A stretch of 64,000 bases of DNA from Roseiflexus castenholzii DSM 13941. GTDB lineage: Bacteria; Chloroflexota; Chloroflexia; Chloroflexales; Roseiflexaceae. Numbering within the stretch: position 1 is the stretch's first letter; each line of letters opens with the position of its first letter. The DNA is taken from NCBI RefSeq assembly GCF_000017805.1, contig NC_009767.1:2170001-2234000 (forward strand), given 5' to 3'. The position numbers and the translations under genes are program-made. The notes beneath the pieces are model-generated. The model ran no database searches. It was not told the DNA's origin and saw only the letters and a program-made list of their open reading frames with translations. Shown here piece after piece: positions 8,719-17,593 of this stretch.

Positions 8719-11229
8719 ATGGGTGAAAAACTGGTCATTGTTGAGTCGCCGGCGAAGGCGCGCACCATTCAGAAATACCTTGGGTCGGGGTATCGGGTCG
8801 AGGCGTCGATGGGGCATGTGCGCGATCTGCCGAAGAGCAACCTTGGCGTTGATCTCGAAGCCAACTTTGCGCCGGTGTACGAGATTTCGCCGGGCAAAGA
8901 GAAAATTATCGCGGCTCTGCGCAAATCAATCCGTCAGGCAGACGCTGTCTATCTGGCGACCGACCCGGACCGTGAGGGGGAAGCGATTGCCTGGCATATC
9001 ACCGAGGCGGCGAAGATCCCACGTGATAAGCCGGTCTATCGGGTGGTCTTCACTGAAATCACGCCTGGCGCAGTGCGCAGCGCCATGGCGTCGCCGCGCG
9101 ACATTGATCGGCGGTTGGTCGATGCGCAGCAGGCGCGGCGCGTGCTGGATCGCCTGGTCGGCTACAAACTGTCGCCGCTGTTGTGGGAGAAGGTGCGGCG
9201 GGGGTTGTCTGCGGGGCGGGTGCAATCGGTGGCAGTGCGCCTGATTGTCGAGCGCGAGCGCGAGATCGAGGCGTTCGTTCCGCAGGAGTACTGGACCATC
9301 GAAGCGGATCTGTTGAAACAGAACGCGAGTGATTCGCAGCGCGATGCCTTTCGCGCCATGCTGATCGAGCGCTCTGGAAAGAAACTCGAAAAGTTCGATA
9401 TTGGCGCGAGCGATCAGGCGCAGGCGATTATTGCCGACCTGGAAGGCGCCGCCTACATTGTGCGCAAGGTGACGCGCCGTGATAAACGGCGCAGTCCGGC
9501 GCCGCCGTTTACGACCAGCACGTTGCAGCAGGAAGCCGGGCGCAAACTCGGTTTTTCCGCCAAGCGCACGATGGCGGTGGCACAGCAGTTGTACGAAGGG
9601 GTCGATATTGGCGGCGATGAGGGTCTGGTCGGTCTCATCACCTATATGCGCACCGATAGCGTCAATGTATCGCGTGAGGCGCAGGAAGAGGCGCGCAGGG
9701 TCATTCGTGAGCGATTTGGCGAGGCGTATCTGCCGGCAAAGCCGCCGGTCTACAAAACGAAAGCGAAAGGGGCGCAAGAGGCGCACGAAGCCATCCGCCC
9801 GACCCTCAGCCGCCGCACGCCGGAGCAGGTGCAACCATATCTGACGAGCGACCAGTATCGGCTGTACGATCTGATCTGGAAGCGGTTCGTCGCCAGCCAG
9901 ATGGAAGCGGCGGTCTTCGATAGCACGGTGGTGGACATCGGCGCCGGTCGGGATATTGGTGGTCGCGGCGCGGGGAGCGACCCGTACACCTTCCGCGCGA
10001 CCGGTTCGGTGCTGAAGTTCCCCGGTTTCCTGGCGGTTTACAACGTCAGCCTGGACGAAGGCGAGGAAGACGAGGATAGTGAGCGGCGGTTGCCGCTGCT
10101 GGAGGAAGGAGAGGCGCTCAATCTCTTGCAGTTGCTGCCGGTGCAACATTTTACCGAGCCACCGCCGCGCTTCACCGAAGCCAGCCTGGTCAAAGAACTG
10201 GAACGCCTGGGGATCGGGCGCCCCTCGACCTACGCGCCGACGATTTCGACCATCATTGAGCGCGAGTATGTAGAACTCGCCGACAAAAAACTCGTACCGA
10301 CCACGCTTGGCAGAGTGGTGACCGATCTGCTGGTGGAACACTTCCCGAGCATTGTCGATTACGGCTTCACGTCCGAAATGGAGCAGCAACTCGACGATAT
10401 TGCCGAGGGCGAAAAAGAGTGGGCGCCGGTGCTGCGCGCCTTCTACAGACCGTTCGAGCAAAAATTGGCTGAGGCGCAGCGCAGCATGCGCAATGTCAAG
10501 CGCGAAGAAATCCTGACCGATCTGACGTGCCCGCGCTGCAATCAGGGTCAATTGGCGGTCAAGTTTGGCAGGAATGGCGAATTTCTGGCGTGCAATCGCT
10601 ACCCGGAGTGCGATTTCACCAGCGATTTCCATCGCGATAGCGATGGACGCATCGTGCTGGACGCGCCGGCGTCGCCGGAGACGAGCGATGTACTCTGCGA
10701 TGTCTGCGGGCGACCGATGATACTCAAGAAGAGTCGTTTCGGTCCATTCCTGGGGTGCAGTGGATACCCGGAGTGCAAGAACACACGGCGTCTCGACAAA
10801 CAGGGGAAACCGGCGCCGCTGCCGAAGGCGACCGGTGTGACCTGTCCGAAGTGCGGTCAGGGCGAATTGCTCGAACGGCGCGGCAAGTTTGGGCGACCAT
10901 TCTTCGGATGCAACCGCTACCCGAAGTGTGACTACCTGGTCAATTCGCTGGATGAAGTCGCGCATTATACGCCTGACGCCAACGAAGCGTCGAAGCCGCA
11001 GGCGGAAGAACCGACGGCGACGGACGCAAAGGCGACTCCTGCCAGAAAACGGGTTAAGACCGATGCCAATGGCGCGGCGGCTGCCGGAAAACGGGTGAAA
11101 ACCGATGCCAACGGCGCAGTTGCCGGGGAACCGATGAAAACGAAGGCGTCCGCCAATGGGAAACGGGCGAAAACCGGGACAAACGGCGCTGCAGCGGCGC
11201 CGCCAAAGAAACGGGGAACAGAGCGTTGA
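8719..11229 (+). CDS. topA: DNA topoisomerase I (type IA)
   Basis: Relaxes negative supercoils by cutting one strand through a 5'-phosphotyrosine. The Toprim domain starts at once (KLVIVESPAKART, then DPDREGEAIAWH); the catalytic tyrosine is Tyr309 in LITYMRTDS. Three C4 zinc-ribbon modules follow (CPRC...CNRYPEC near 601, CDVC...CSGYPEC near 657, CPKC...CNRYPKC near 706). The last ~90 residues are a low-complexity Lys/Ala/Thr tail with repeats of KRVKTDANGA. I start at MGEKLVIVE; another ATG lies four codons upstream, and the open frame extends further back into intergenic repeats without coding character. Length 836, normal for bacterial TopA with three zinc ribbons. Confidence 0.95.
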   Translation: MGEKLVIVESPAKARTIQKYLGSGYRVEASMGHVRDLPKSNLGVDLEANFAPVYEISPGKEKIIAALRKSIRQADAVYLATDPDREGEAIAWHITEAAKIPRDKPVYRVVFTEITPGAVRSAMASPRDIDRRLVDAQQARRVLDRLVGYKLSPLLWEKVRRGLSAGRVQSVAVRLIVEREREIEAFVPQEYWTIEADLLKQNASDSQRDAFRAMLIERSGKKLEKFDIGASDQAQAIIADLEGAAYIVRKVTRRDKRRSPAPPFTTSTLQQEAGRKLGFSAKRTMAVAQQLYEGVDIGGDEGLVGLITYMRTDSVNVSREAQEEARRVIRERFGEAYLPAKPPVYKTKAKGAQEAHEAIRPTLSRRTPEQVQPYLTSDQYRLYDLIWKRFVASQMEAAVFDSTVVDIGAGRDIGGRGAGSDPYTFRATGSVLKFPGFLAVYNVSLDEGEEDEDSERRLPLLEEGEALNLLQLLPVQHFTEPPPRFTEASLVKELERLGIGRPSTYAPTISTIIEREYVELADKKLVPTTLGRVVTDLLVEHFPSIVDYGFTSEMEQQLDDIAEGEKEWAPVLRAFYRPFEQKLAEAQRSMRNVKREEILTDLTCPRCNQGQLAVKFGRNGEFLACNRYPECDFTSDFHRDSDGRIVLDAPASPETSDVLCDVCGRPMILKKSRFGPFLGCSGYPECKNTRRLDKQGKPAPLPKATGVTCPKCGQGELLERRGKFGRPFFGCNRYPKCDYLVNSLDEVAHYTPDANEASKPQAEEPTATDAKATPARKRVKTDANGAAAAGKRVKTDANGAVAGEPMKTKASANGKRAKTGTNGAAAAPPKKRGTER

Positions 11230-11773
11230 ACGTTGAACGTGGGCAGGTCGAAGAGCGCCCCCGATCCTCTGAGGCGCGAGGGGCGAGGCACGAGGGGAGA
11301 GGGGAGCGGCGCGAGGCGAGCGGCAATGAGGTGTGAGGGGTAAGGCATGGCGGTTCCTGGTTCTCATACTCATGCGCGGTCATTCGTACAATACTGCCGG
11401 GGCGTGCAGCGGGACGTCAGGGCGCTGCGGGCTAAAGCCCTTGCTGAGGACGTGCAAGCCCCCTTGGGGCTGCTGATGCCAAGGCGCAGTCATGCGTCCA
11501 CGACTGCCAACGCACGCTGTGGCTGGTTATGCCTTGCGAACCGGGTGCTCGAATATCTTGTCTGACTGACCACAAGTTAGTATCAGTTCTCGTAACCCCG
11601 ACACAGATCCGGTAATGCAACAGGACGACGGCATTGCTCAGGAGTGGTGCAAAAGGCGACGAGCGTGAATGACCAACAGGTCGTTGTGCGGCGGTGCGTT
11701 TTCGGGATAATGGAACGAGAAGGGCGCGAAATTCGCGTCCTGGCGCGGCAATGATTATCCCGGGAGCGTGGTT
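11230..11773. other. Intergenic region without a gene
   Basis: Begins with GTTGAAC heptamers directly after topA, then GAGGGGCGAGG-type purine repeats to about 11330. Near 11430-11480 are short palindromes (GGGCTAAAGCCC, AGCCCCCTTGGGGCT). The open frame at 11347-11565 has no ribosome site and no recognisable product. I see no coding gene. Confidence 0.6.
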
Positions 11774-12442
11774 GTGGAGTTGTTCAGTGAATTGATGCAG
11801 CGCAAGGCGCTGGTTGCAGCGGCGTTGCTCTTCGCCTTGGGAGCGGGCATCCTCGGGCAAACGGCGTTGGAGCGTCTGACTCCGCAGGGAGTGCAATCAG
11901 GACCCAACGAACCGGCGGCGGACGTTAGCGACGATACGTTTGTTGAAGACAGTCTTGACCAGGATGAGTCGGTGCGTCCAGCAACGCCGACACGAGTTGC
12001 ATGTATCGTCGCTTACATAAGCGGCGCGGTTCGTGCGCCGGATGTCTATCAGTTGCCGGTTGGAGCAAGGGTAAAAGACCTGGTGTTGGCGGCGGGCGGG
12101 TTGAGCGACGATGCCGACATCGAGCGGATCAACCTGGCAGCCCCGATTGCTGATGGTCAGCACGTGCGGGTGCCGTGGATCGGCGATGGAGCGACGATGG
12201 CAGCAACAGCGCCGACGGAGAGTCCAGCGAGTGGCGAGTCGAGCGGATTAATCGATCTGAACCGTGCCACGGCAGCAGAACTTGATGCACTACCGGGTAT
12301 CGGTAATGTGCTGGCGAACCGGATCGTCGAATGGCGCGAACGTGAGGGACCGTTTCAATCTGTGGATGATCTTGGCAAAGTGGAAGGTATCGGTCCCGCA
12401 TTGCTGGCAAAACTGAAGCCGCTCGTGACCGTTGCCCCATGA
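11774..12442 (+). CDS. ComEA-like protein: membrane anchor, SLBB domain, helix-hairpin-helix DNA-binding domain
   Basis: Likely a membrane-tethered DNA receptor for natural transformation. One N-terminal membrane span (residues about 10-30) is followed by an acidic linker, an SLBB domain (VYISGAVRAPDVYQLPVG ... VKDLVLAAGGLSDDAD) and a C-terminal helix-hairpin-helix pair (LIDLNRATAAELDALPGIG, then GIGPALLAKLKP). This order is the ComEA pattern. The GTG at 11774 is preferred over the GTG at 11768 because GGGAG then lies 7 bp upstream. The stop overlaps an in-frame ATG of pyruvate kinase (ATGA), suggesting translational coupling. No comEC is in the window. Confidence 0.85.
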   Translation: MELFSELMQRKALVAAALLFALGAGILGQTALERLTPQGVQSGPNEPAADVSDDTFVEDSLDQDESVRPATPTRVACIVAYISGAVRAPDVYQLPVGARVKDLVLAAGGLSDDADIERINLAAPIADGQHVRVPWIGDGATMAATAPTESPASGESSGLIDLNRATAAELDALPGIGNVLANRIVEWREREGPFQSVDDLGKVEGIGPALLAKLKPLVTVAP

Positions 12443-12456
12443 CAGAGCAGGAGCAT

Positions 12457-13878
12457 ATGCGCCGCACAAAAATTGTCGCAACGATCGGACCGGTCAGCAG
12501 CAGCCCTGAGATGATCGAGCGATTGCTGACCGCCGGGATGGATGTCGCGCGTCTCAACTTTTCCCACGGAACCCATGAAGAGCATGCTCAACGGATTCAG
12601 GTCTTGCGCGACATTGCAGCGCGCAAGGAGCGCCCCCTGGCGTTGCTCCAGGACCTGCAAGGACCAAAGATTCGCACCGGACCGCTGGTTGACCGCAAGC
12701 CGGTGATGCTGCGCGCCGGTGACCGGTTCACAATCACAACGCGGAACGTACCGGGCACAGCGAGTCTGGTCAGCACCACCTACGCCGCCCTGCCGCGCGA
12801 TGTGCATCCCGGCGATCGGATTCTGATCTCCGACGGACTGATCGAAGCGCAGGTCGTGCGCGTTTCGGGCAGTGAGGTTGAGACCGAAATCGTGGTCGGC
12901 GGCGAACTGCGCGAAAACCAGGGCATCAACCTGCCCGGGGTCGAAGTCAGCGCACCGGCATTAACCGACAAAGACCGCAGCGACCTGCGGTTTGGTCTGG
13001 CGCATGGCGTCGATTACGTTGCGTTGTCATTCGTGCGCCGCGCGTCGGATCTGCTCGAAATCAAGGCGCAGATTACGGCTGCGGGCGCGTCTACGCCGGT
13101 GATTGCAAAGATCGAAAAGCCGGAAGCGCTGCGTGAATTTGAAGCCATTCTGGAAGCGGCGGACGGAATTATGGTCGCGCGTGGCGATCTGGGGGTCGAA
13201 ATGCCGCCGGAGCAGGTGCCGATTGTGCAGAAGCAACTGATCGAAGCGGCGAACATGGCGGGCAAGCCGGTCATTACCGCAACGCAAATGCTCGATTCGA
13301 TGATCCGCAACCCGCGCCCGACGCGCGCCGAGGCGAGCGATGTTGCCAATGCGATTATCGATGGGACAGACGCCGTAATGCTGAGCGGCGAAACGGCGAC
13401 CGGCGCCTACCCCGTCGAGGCGGTGCGCATGATGGCGCGCATCGCGGATGTCACGGAAGCCAGCGGACGGCGCGGTGACCATAGTCACGAGTCCATCTGG
13501 CGCTTCCACGAGCAGCCGACCGTCGCAGCCGCGATCAGTGCTGCGGTGCATGCGATTGTTCAGACCTTGCCGGTAACCTCAATTGTGGCATTCACTATGA
13601 GCGGCAATACTGCCCGTCTGATAGCGCGACAGCGACCAAAGACGCCGATCTTCGCGTTCACTCCCTCAGAAGTGGTTTGCCGACGTTTGAACCTGATCTG
13701 GGGCGTGACGCCTATTCTCAGCCCCTATGTGGATCGGCTCGATGATCTGGAGAATGCAGTACGCAGCACACTGCTGGGGCTGGGGTACGCGCGACCCGGT
13801 GATCAGATTGCGATAACCGGTGGGCACCCGATTGCTGCGCGCGGCACGACGAACTTTGTGAAGGTGACACGGTTGTGA
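12457..13878 (+). CDS. pyk: Pyruvate kinase
   Basis: Converts phosphoenolpyruvate and ADP to pyruvate and ATP, the last step of glycolysis. Family motifs are intact: TKIVATIGP at the N-terminus, RLNFSHG, the active-site segment AKIEKPEAL, MVARGDLGVEMP and TATQMLDSMI. The C-terminal domain is present; at 473 residues there is no extra phosphotransferase-like domain. The start MRRTKIVATIGP matches the usual family start, with AGGAG just upstream. An alternative ATG at 12439 overlaps the stop codon of the ComEA-like gene and would add six residues. Pairing with comEA is probably positional. Confidence 0.95.
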   Translation: MRRTKIVATIGPVSSSPEMIERLLTAGMDVARLNFSHGTHEEHAQRIQVLRDIAARKERPLALLQDLQGPKIRTGPLVDRKPVMLRAGDRFTITTRNVPGTASLVSTTYAALPRDVHPGDRILISDGLIEAQVVRVSGSEVETEIVVGGELRENQGINLPGVEVSAPALTDKDRSDLRFGLAHGVDYVALSFVRRASDLLEIKAQITAAGASTPVIAKIEKPEALREFEAILEAADGIMVARGDLGVEMPPEQVPIVQKQLIEAANMAGKPVITATQMLDSMIRNPRPTRAEASDVANAIIDGTDAVMLSGETATGAYPVEAVRMMARIADVTEASGRRGDHSHESIWRFHEQPTVAAAISAAVHAIVQTLPVTSIVAFTMSGNTARLIARQRPKTPIFAFTPSEVVCRRLNLIWGVTPILSPYVDRLDDLENAVRSTLLGLGYARPGDQIAITGGHPIAARGTTNFVKVTRL

Positions 13879-13992
13879 ATTTCTCACCGGGTTTTTATCC
13901 TGTCCAATGCGCATGAGTGATATAGTGTCGAGGGATTATGTGATCGCTATACGACGGACGCATGTTTGGTCGTTGATGATAGGAATGCTTCT

Positions 13993-14148
13993 GTGCTGGA
14001 AACAGGATTGCCCGGATTATTGATTGTTCTGGCGCTGGCAGTTATCCTGTGCGGTCCTGCGCCATTTGTTCAGGGATGGAGATGGCTTCGGCGCAGAGCG
14101 CAGGAAATGGTACGTTCTGTGCGCTCGAAGTCGTTGCAGGAAGAATGA
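13993..14148 (+). CDS. Small single-span membrane protein
   Basis: A 51-residue product: about 20 hydrophobic residues at once (GLPGLLIVLALAVILCGP) and then a strongly basic amphipathic tail (WRWLRRRAQEMVRSVRSKS). The topology recalls TatA, but the TatA hinge Phe-Gly is replaced by Cys-Gly and the Tat assignment is not supported. The start is a GTG with AGGA about 9 bp upstream; the frame is open from an earlier ATG at 13966. It is followed within 8 bp by another small membrane protein and then a secreted glycosidase-like protein, so the three may be an operon. Existence as a gene is likely but not certain. Confidence 0.5.
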   Translation: MLETGLPGLLIVLALAVILCGPAPFVQGWRWLRRRAQEMVRSVRSKSLQEE

Positions 14149-14155
14149 GCCGTCC

Positions 14156-14428
14156 ATGCACCAGGCTTGTGCATTGCCGTGGCACACTGTCGTCCTACTC
14201 GTAGCAGTGGCGTTGCTGAGCATATTGATGGCATCGCCAGTTGCGCTGGCGGCTGAGCCGACGCCGACGCCCACCGTTGCTGTGGCGCGGGAAGACAACC
14301 TGGCAGGACCGCTGCTCGGGTTATCGCTGGCGATGGCGTCGAGTGCGCTGGCGGTGGGGATTGCCCTGGGGTTGCGGCGGCGCATCGATGAAATTGGCGA
14401 AGCAAGTGATGCGCGTGGACAGGAATAA
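14156..14428 (+). CDS. Small exported membrane protein with Thr-Pro linker
   Basis: A 90-residue product. It has an N-terminal signal-like segment (TVVLLVAVALLSILMASPVALAA), a short Pro-Thr stretch (EPTPTPTV), a second membrane span (LLGLSLAMASSALAVGIALGL) and an acidic C-terminus. The ATG at 14156 is chosen because the longer frame upstream overlaps the previous small gene. Its stop codon is one base from the start of the next gene, which implies co-translation. Function is unknown; hairpin membrane proteins like this are often accessory to exported enzymes. Confidence 0.55.
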   Translation: MHQACALPWHTVVLLVAVALLSILMASPVALAAEPTPTPTVAVAREDNLAGPLLGLSLAMASSALAVGIALGLRRRIDEIGEASDARGQE

Positions 14429-14429
14429 C

Positions 14430-15833
14430 GTGCAGGCGCGCTATGAAGTGCGGCACGGACGCCTGATGCGCCGTCTGGGGATTATTCTGGCGGTGTGGCT
14501 GGCAGCGGCAGGGGGTATGATGCCAGCGCCACTGATTTCACCGGCAGTGGCGCAGGAACCTTCGATGCCAGCGCCTGCCTCGGTTCCGCCCGATATGATG
14601 GGCATCGTCATCCGTGACCCCTGGTTCGATTTCGACACGAACCCCGCATTTCCCGGTCAGTCGAACAAGACCTTTCAGGATCGCATGGGGGCAGTGCTGG
14701 CGCAGATGGGGGTGCGTTGGGTGCGCCTCGACTTCCGAATCGCCGCACCGCTCGACGCGGATCCTCGGTTGCCGCCGGATTTTATCGAGCGCGAAATTGC
14801 CAGGAACGACTATTTTATCAACGAAGTTGCGCCCCGGTATGGCTTCAAGGTGCTCGGGTTGCTCAGTTTCGACCTGATCCAGGGCACGGATGCGCACGTG
14901 CTCAATACCGGTCCATTCACCGAAACGTCGATTTACGGCGGCGGTGTGAACCGCTACATGGACGAGTGGCTGACACGCGCGCTAATGATTGCCGACCGGT
15001 ACGGCGAGCGGGTGGCGGCGTACCAGGTGCTGAATGAGCAGAACCGCCTGCCGCAGTACCTGCCTGGCGGACCGGCGGGTGATGGCATCGAACCGGTGAT
15101 TGTTGCGCGGATGGTGACGAAACTCTACCGTTTTTGTCGCGGCATCCCGCCATTGCCGCGACCAGAGCGGTATGGGTGCGCCACTGCCGCGATCATTCTC
15201 GGCGGGTTGCACCCACGCGGCGCCACCGATGGATGGAGCGATCAGACGATCCTGACCGATGCCGATTACCTGAAGCAGATATATGCAAGCGAGCCGTTCC
15301 AGGGTTTCAGGGATGCCAATAGTCGCTGGCCCATCGATGGCATCGGGTATCACCCATACCCGGAAGAGATTCGTCTTTCGCCGAACGATGCGCTGGTCGA
15401 TCGTGGGTTGAACCGGATGCGCGCGGCGCTGGTGGAGGCGGGTGATCCGAATGTGCCGTTCTGGATCACCGAGATCGGGTATAACGTCGGGTTCGATGTG
15501 GATGGACCGCGTGGACCGATGCCGCCGCAGACTGAGGCGGGGCAGGCAGCGTTTCTGCATGATGTCTACGTGTCGCTGGCGGCGCGCGGTGATGTGGCGC
15601 GCATCTTCTGGTTCAAGTACGAAGATTTCCCGCCAGCGGACGGACCGAATGCGCAGCGCTGGGGGTTGGTGCGCATTCCGTTTCGCGCGCCGCAGCCAGG
15701 CGAGAACTGCCCCGGCGGGGCATGCTATGCGGTCGATGGTGAACCGGAGCGCTGGCGTCCCGCCTATCTGATCTACCGCGAGATTGCCGGGTTGCCGGTG
15801 TATCGGCAACATTTCCCGATTATGGCGCGGTGA
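14430..15833 (+). CDS. Secreted TIM-barrel glycosidase-like protein
   Basis: A signal peptide (LMRRLGIILAVWLAAAGG, cleavage after about AVAQ) precedes a clan GH-A-like barrel. AAYQVLNEQN has the Asn-Glu of the acid/base position, and PFWITEIGYN supplies the nucleophile Glu at the end of a late beta strand. GIGYHPYPEE between them fits the loop with substrate-binding residues. Family membership (GH5, GH39 or a relative) cannot be fixed by eye. The GTG start at 14430 has AGGA 6 bp upstream and follows the previous stop by one base; ATG 14466 is an alternative. Mature length is about 425 residues. Confidence 0.7.
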   Translation: MQARYEVRHGRLMRRLGIILAVWLAAAGGMMPAPLISPAVAQEPSMPAPASVPPDMMGIVIRDPWFDFDTNPAFPGQSNKTFQDRMGAVLAQMGVRWVRLDFRIAAPLDADPRLPPDFIEREIARNDYFINEVAPRYGFKVLGLLSFDLIQGTDAHVLNTGPFTETSIYGGGVNRYMDEWLTRALMIADRYGERVAAYQVLNEQNRLPQYLPGGPAGDGIEPVIVARMVTKLYRFCRGIPPLPRPERYGCATAAIILGGLHPRGATDGWSDQTILTDADYLKQIYASEPFQGFRDANSRWPIDGIGYHPYPEEIRLSPNDALVDRGLNRMRAALVEAGDPNVPFWITEIGYNVGFDVDGPRGPMPPQTEAGQAAFLHDVYVSLAARGDVARIFWFKYEDFPPADGPNAQRWGLVRIPFRAPQPGENCPGGACYAVDGEPERWRPAYLIYREIAGLPVYRQHFPIMAR

Positions 15834-17106
15834 AGTGTTGGACGAAGCCAGAGACAACGCCCCCACTCGCCGGGGAATGGTGGGAGTGAATGGACGACAG
15901 ACGCCTCCGCCCGACGCGGATATGTTTGCAGACCCTGCCCCCGTGTCGTTTAAGGGTGGACCGAACACTTGAGCGCACCCCGGCACGCCCACCGGGGGGA
16001 CGGACCCGCGCGCGGCGGCGGTCTCCCCTCTCCCGCAGCGCGGGAGCGGGGCAGGGGGTGAGAGGATTGCTTCGCCGCCTGCGCCGGTGGCGCAGTGACC
16101 GCGCATCCCGGCACGTCTGCGAGGGGATGGCTTCGCCGCCTGCGGCGGCTCGCAATGACAGATTGCTTCGACCGGCTGCGCCGGTGGCGCAGTGATGAGA
16201 TTGCTTCGACCGGCTGCGCCGGTGGCGCAGTGATGAGATTGCTTCGACCGGCTGCGCCGGTGGCGCAGTGACCGCGCATCCCGGCACGTCTGCGAGGGGA
16301 TTGCTTCGCCGCCTGCGGCGGCTCGCAATGACAGATTGCTTCGCCGCCTGCGGCGGCTCGCAATGACAGATTGCTTCGACCGGCTGCGCCGGTGGCGCAG
16401 TGATGAGGTTGCTTCGACCGGCTGCGCCGGTCTCGCAATGACGGCGTGCTTCGACCGGCTGCGCCGGTGGCGCAGTGACCGCGCATCCCGGCACGTCTGC
16501 GAGGGGATTGCTTCGCCGCCTGCGGCGGCTCGCAATGACAGATTGCTTCGACCGGCTGCGCCGGTGGCGCAGTGATGAGGTTGCTTCGACCGGCTGCGCC
16601 GGTCTCGCAATGACGGCGAACACCGGCAGGGGGGACGGACCCGCGCGCGGCGGCGGTCTCCCCTCTGCCGCGTGCGGGAGCGGGGCAGAGGGTGAGGGTA
16701 CAACGGCGCATCCCAACGCCATGTATGCCCGCTATGCTCATGCGTGCTGTCTGCCTTTGAACTCTGTGGCGCACCTGTGCGCGCTGGGGAATCGTGGGGA
16801 TGAATGGACGACAGGCGCCTCTGCCCGACGCTGAAGCGTCGGGCTGCGCGAACAAAGGGCGCTGGTGCGCCCTGATGCCGTGTTGTCCGGGTGTCGGCGC
16901 CCTGTTGTAGTCCCGCGTGAGCGGGGCCTGTTGGTTCCGCATGGGCATGGATGCCCGTGCGCGGGGGGGGCGCCCGACGGCGTTGTCGTGGACCGGGGGC
17001 GAACCCCATGGATGCCCATGCGCGGGGGGCGCCCGCGTGGGTGTCGTCCGCTAGGAATGCGGCATATGCTGTCAATTCGTGCATGCACTCAATCCGACTC
17101 GCGCGC
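15834..17106. repeat. Large intergenic repeat field with nested palindromes
   Basis: No gene is visible. From about 16062 to 16617 a mosaic of two modules alternates: GATTGCTTCGACCGGCTGCG with CGCCGGTGGCGCAGTGATGAG (several copies, some direct neighbours), and GATTGCTTCGCCGCCTGCGG with CGGCTCGCAATGACA. A third motif (GACCGCGCATCCCGGCACGT) appears three times. The core words are self-complementary (ACCGGCTGCGCCGGT, CCGCCTGCGGCGG), so transcripts would fold strongly. Flanking segments 15985-16050 and 16620-16700 are near-copies (GGGGGACGGACCCGCGCGCG). Around 16930-17040 is another pair of related segments. The units abut each other with no unique spacers. Confidence 0.8.
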
Positions 17107-17135
17107 TTGACAGCGCCGCCGCAGCGTGGTATCTT
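17107..17135 (+). promoter_or_regulatory. Sigma-70-like promoter for the tRNA genes
   Basis: TTGACA (17107-17112), 17 bp, TATCTT (17130-17135), lying 58 bp upstream of tRNA-Ile. A second possible -10 (TACAAT, 17179-17184) sits 9 bp before the tRNA. Confidence 0.6.
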
Positions 17136-17192
17136 ATCGCCCTGTGAGCGAAAGGTGGCACATTTCGCGCGCGTGTGGTACAATACAGTCAG

Positions 17193-17269
<77 letters not shown>

Positions 17270-17277
17270 GAGTAGCA

Positions 17278-17302
17278 GAGAATTGAGACCTTCTCAATTC
17301 TC
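17278..17302 (+). other. Perfect hairpin between the two tRNAs
   Basis: GAGAATTGAGA, a 3-nt loop (CCT) and TCTCAATTCTC form an 11-bp perfect stem in the 43-bp spacer between tRNA-Ile and tRNA-Ala. No long T-run follows, so a processing signal is more likely than a terminator. Confidence 0.8.
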
Positions 17303-17312
17303 GCTTTGTTTC

Positions 17313-17388
17313 GGGGCGGTAGCTCAGTTGGGAGAGCGGCTGCTTTGCACGCAGCAGGTCCGGGGTTCGAATCCCCGTCGCTCCACCA
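17313..17388 (+). tRNA. tRNA-Ala (anticodon TGC)
   Basis: 76 nt including an encoded CCA. The acceptor stem GGGGCGG pairs with TCGCTCC with two G-U pairs. The D arm AGCTCAGTTGGGAGAGC and T arm CGGGGTTCGAATCCCCG are canonical. The anticodon loop TTTGCAC reads TGC. Confidence 0.97.
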
Positions 17389-17404
17389 GACGAACACGAC
17401 GAAA

Positions 17405-17431
17405 ACTGGAGCGGCGTCGCTCCAGTTTTTT
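17405..17431 (+). terminator. Rho-independent terminator after the tRNAs
   Basis: CTGGAGCG GCGT CGCTCCAG followed by six T residues, starting 17 bp after tRNA-Ala. Confidence 0.9.
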
Positions 17432-17593
17432 CATTGCGCTACAGAGGTGCAGAGTGCGCAGATGGCGCCGGGGCGATGAACCGGCGTATCAGGGGTCTCC
17501 GATCCACTTGAGAGAACCATTGCTCTCTTTCCATGCCTCCTCGCGTTGAGGGGAGGACATTGCTCCCCTCCTTCAAGGGAAGAGACGCTCTGA

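Noticed and set aside
8926..11373. 815-codon open frame antisense to topA
   Set aside because: Shadow of a high-GC coding strand; the product lacks any recognisable domain while topA is complete.
13993..14148. TatA/E annotation for the 51-residue protein
   Set aside because: Only topology fits. The Phe-Gly hinge and typical N-terminal residues are absent and no tatC is nearby.
16062..16617. Possible CRISPR array near the tRNAs
   Set aside because: Modules of different kinds alternate with no unique spacers and irregular spacing.
17156..17184. Sigma-54 promoter (TGGCAC) before tRNA-Ile
   Set aside because: The -12 element TTGC is missing at the required distance; sigma-70-like boxes explain the region.
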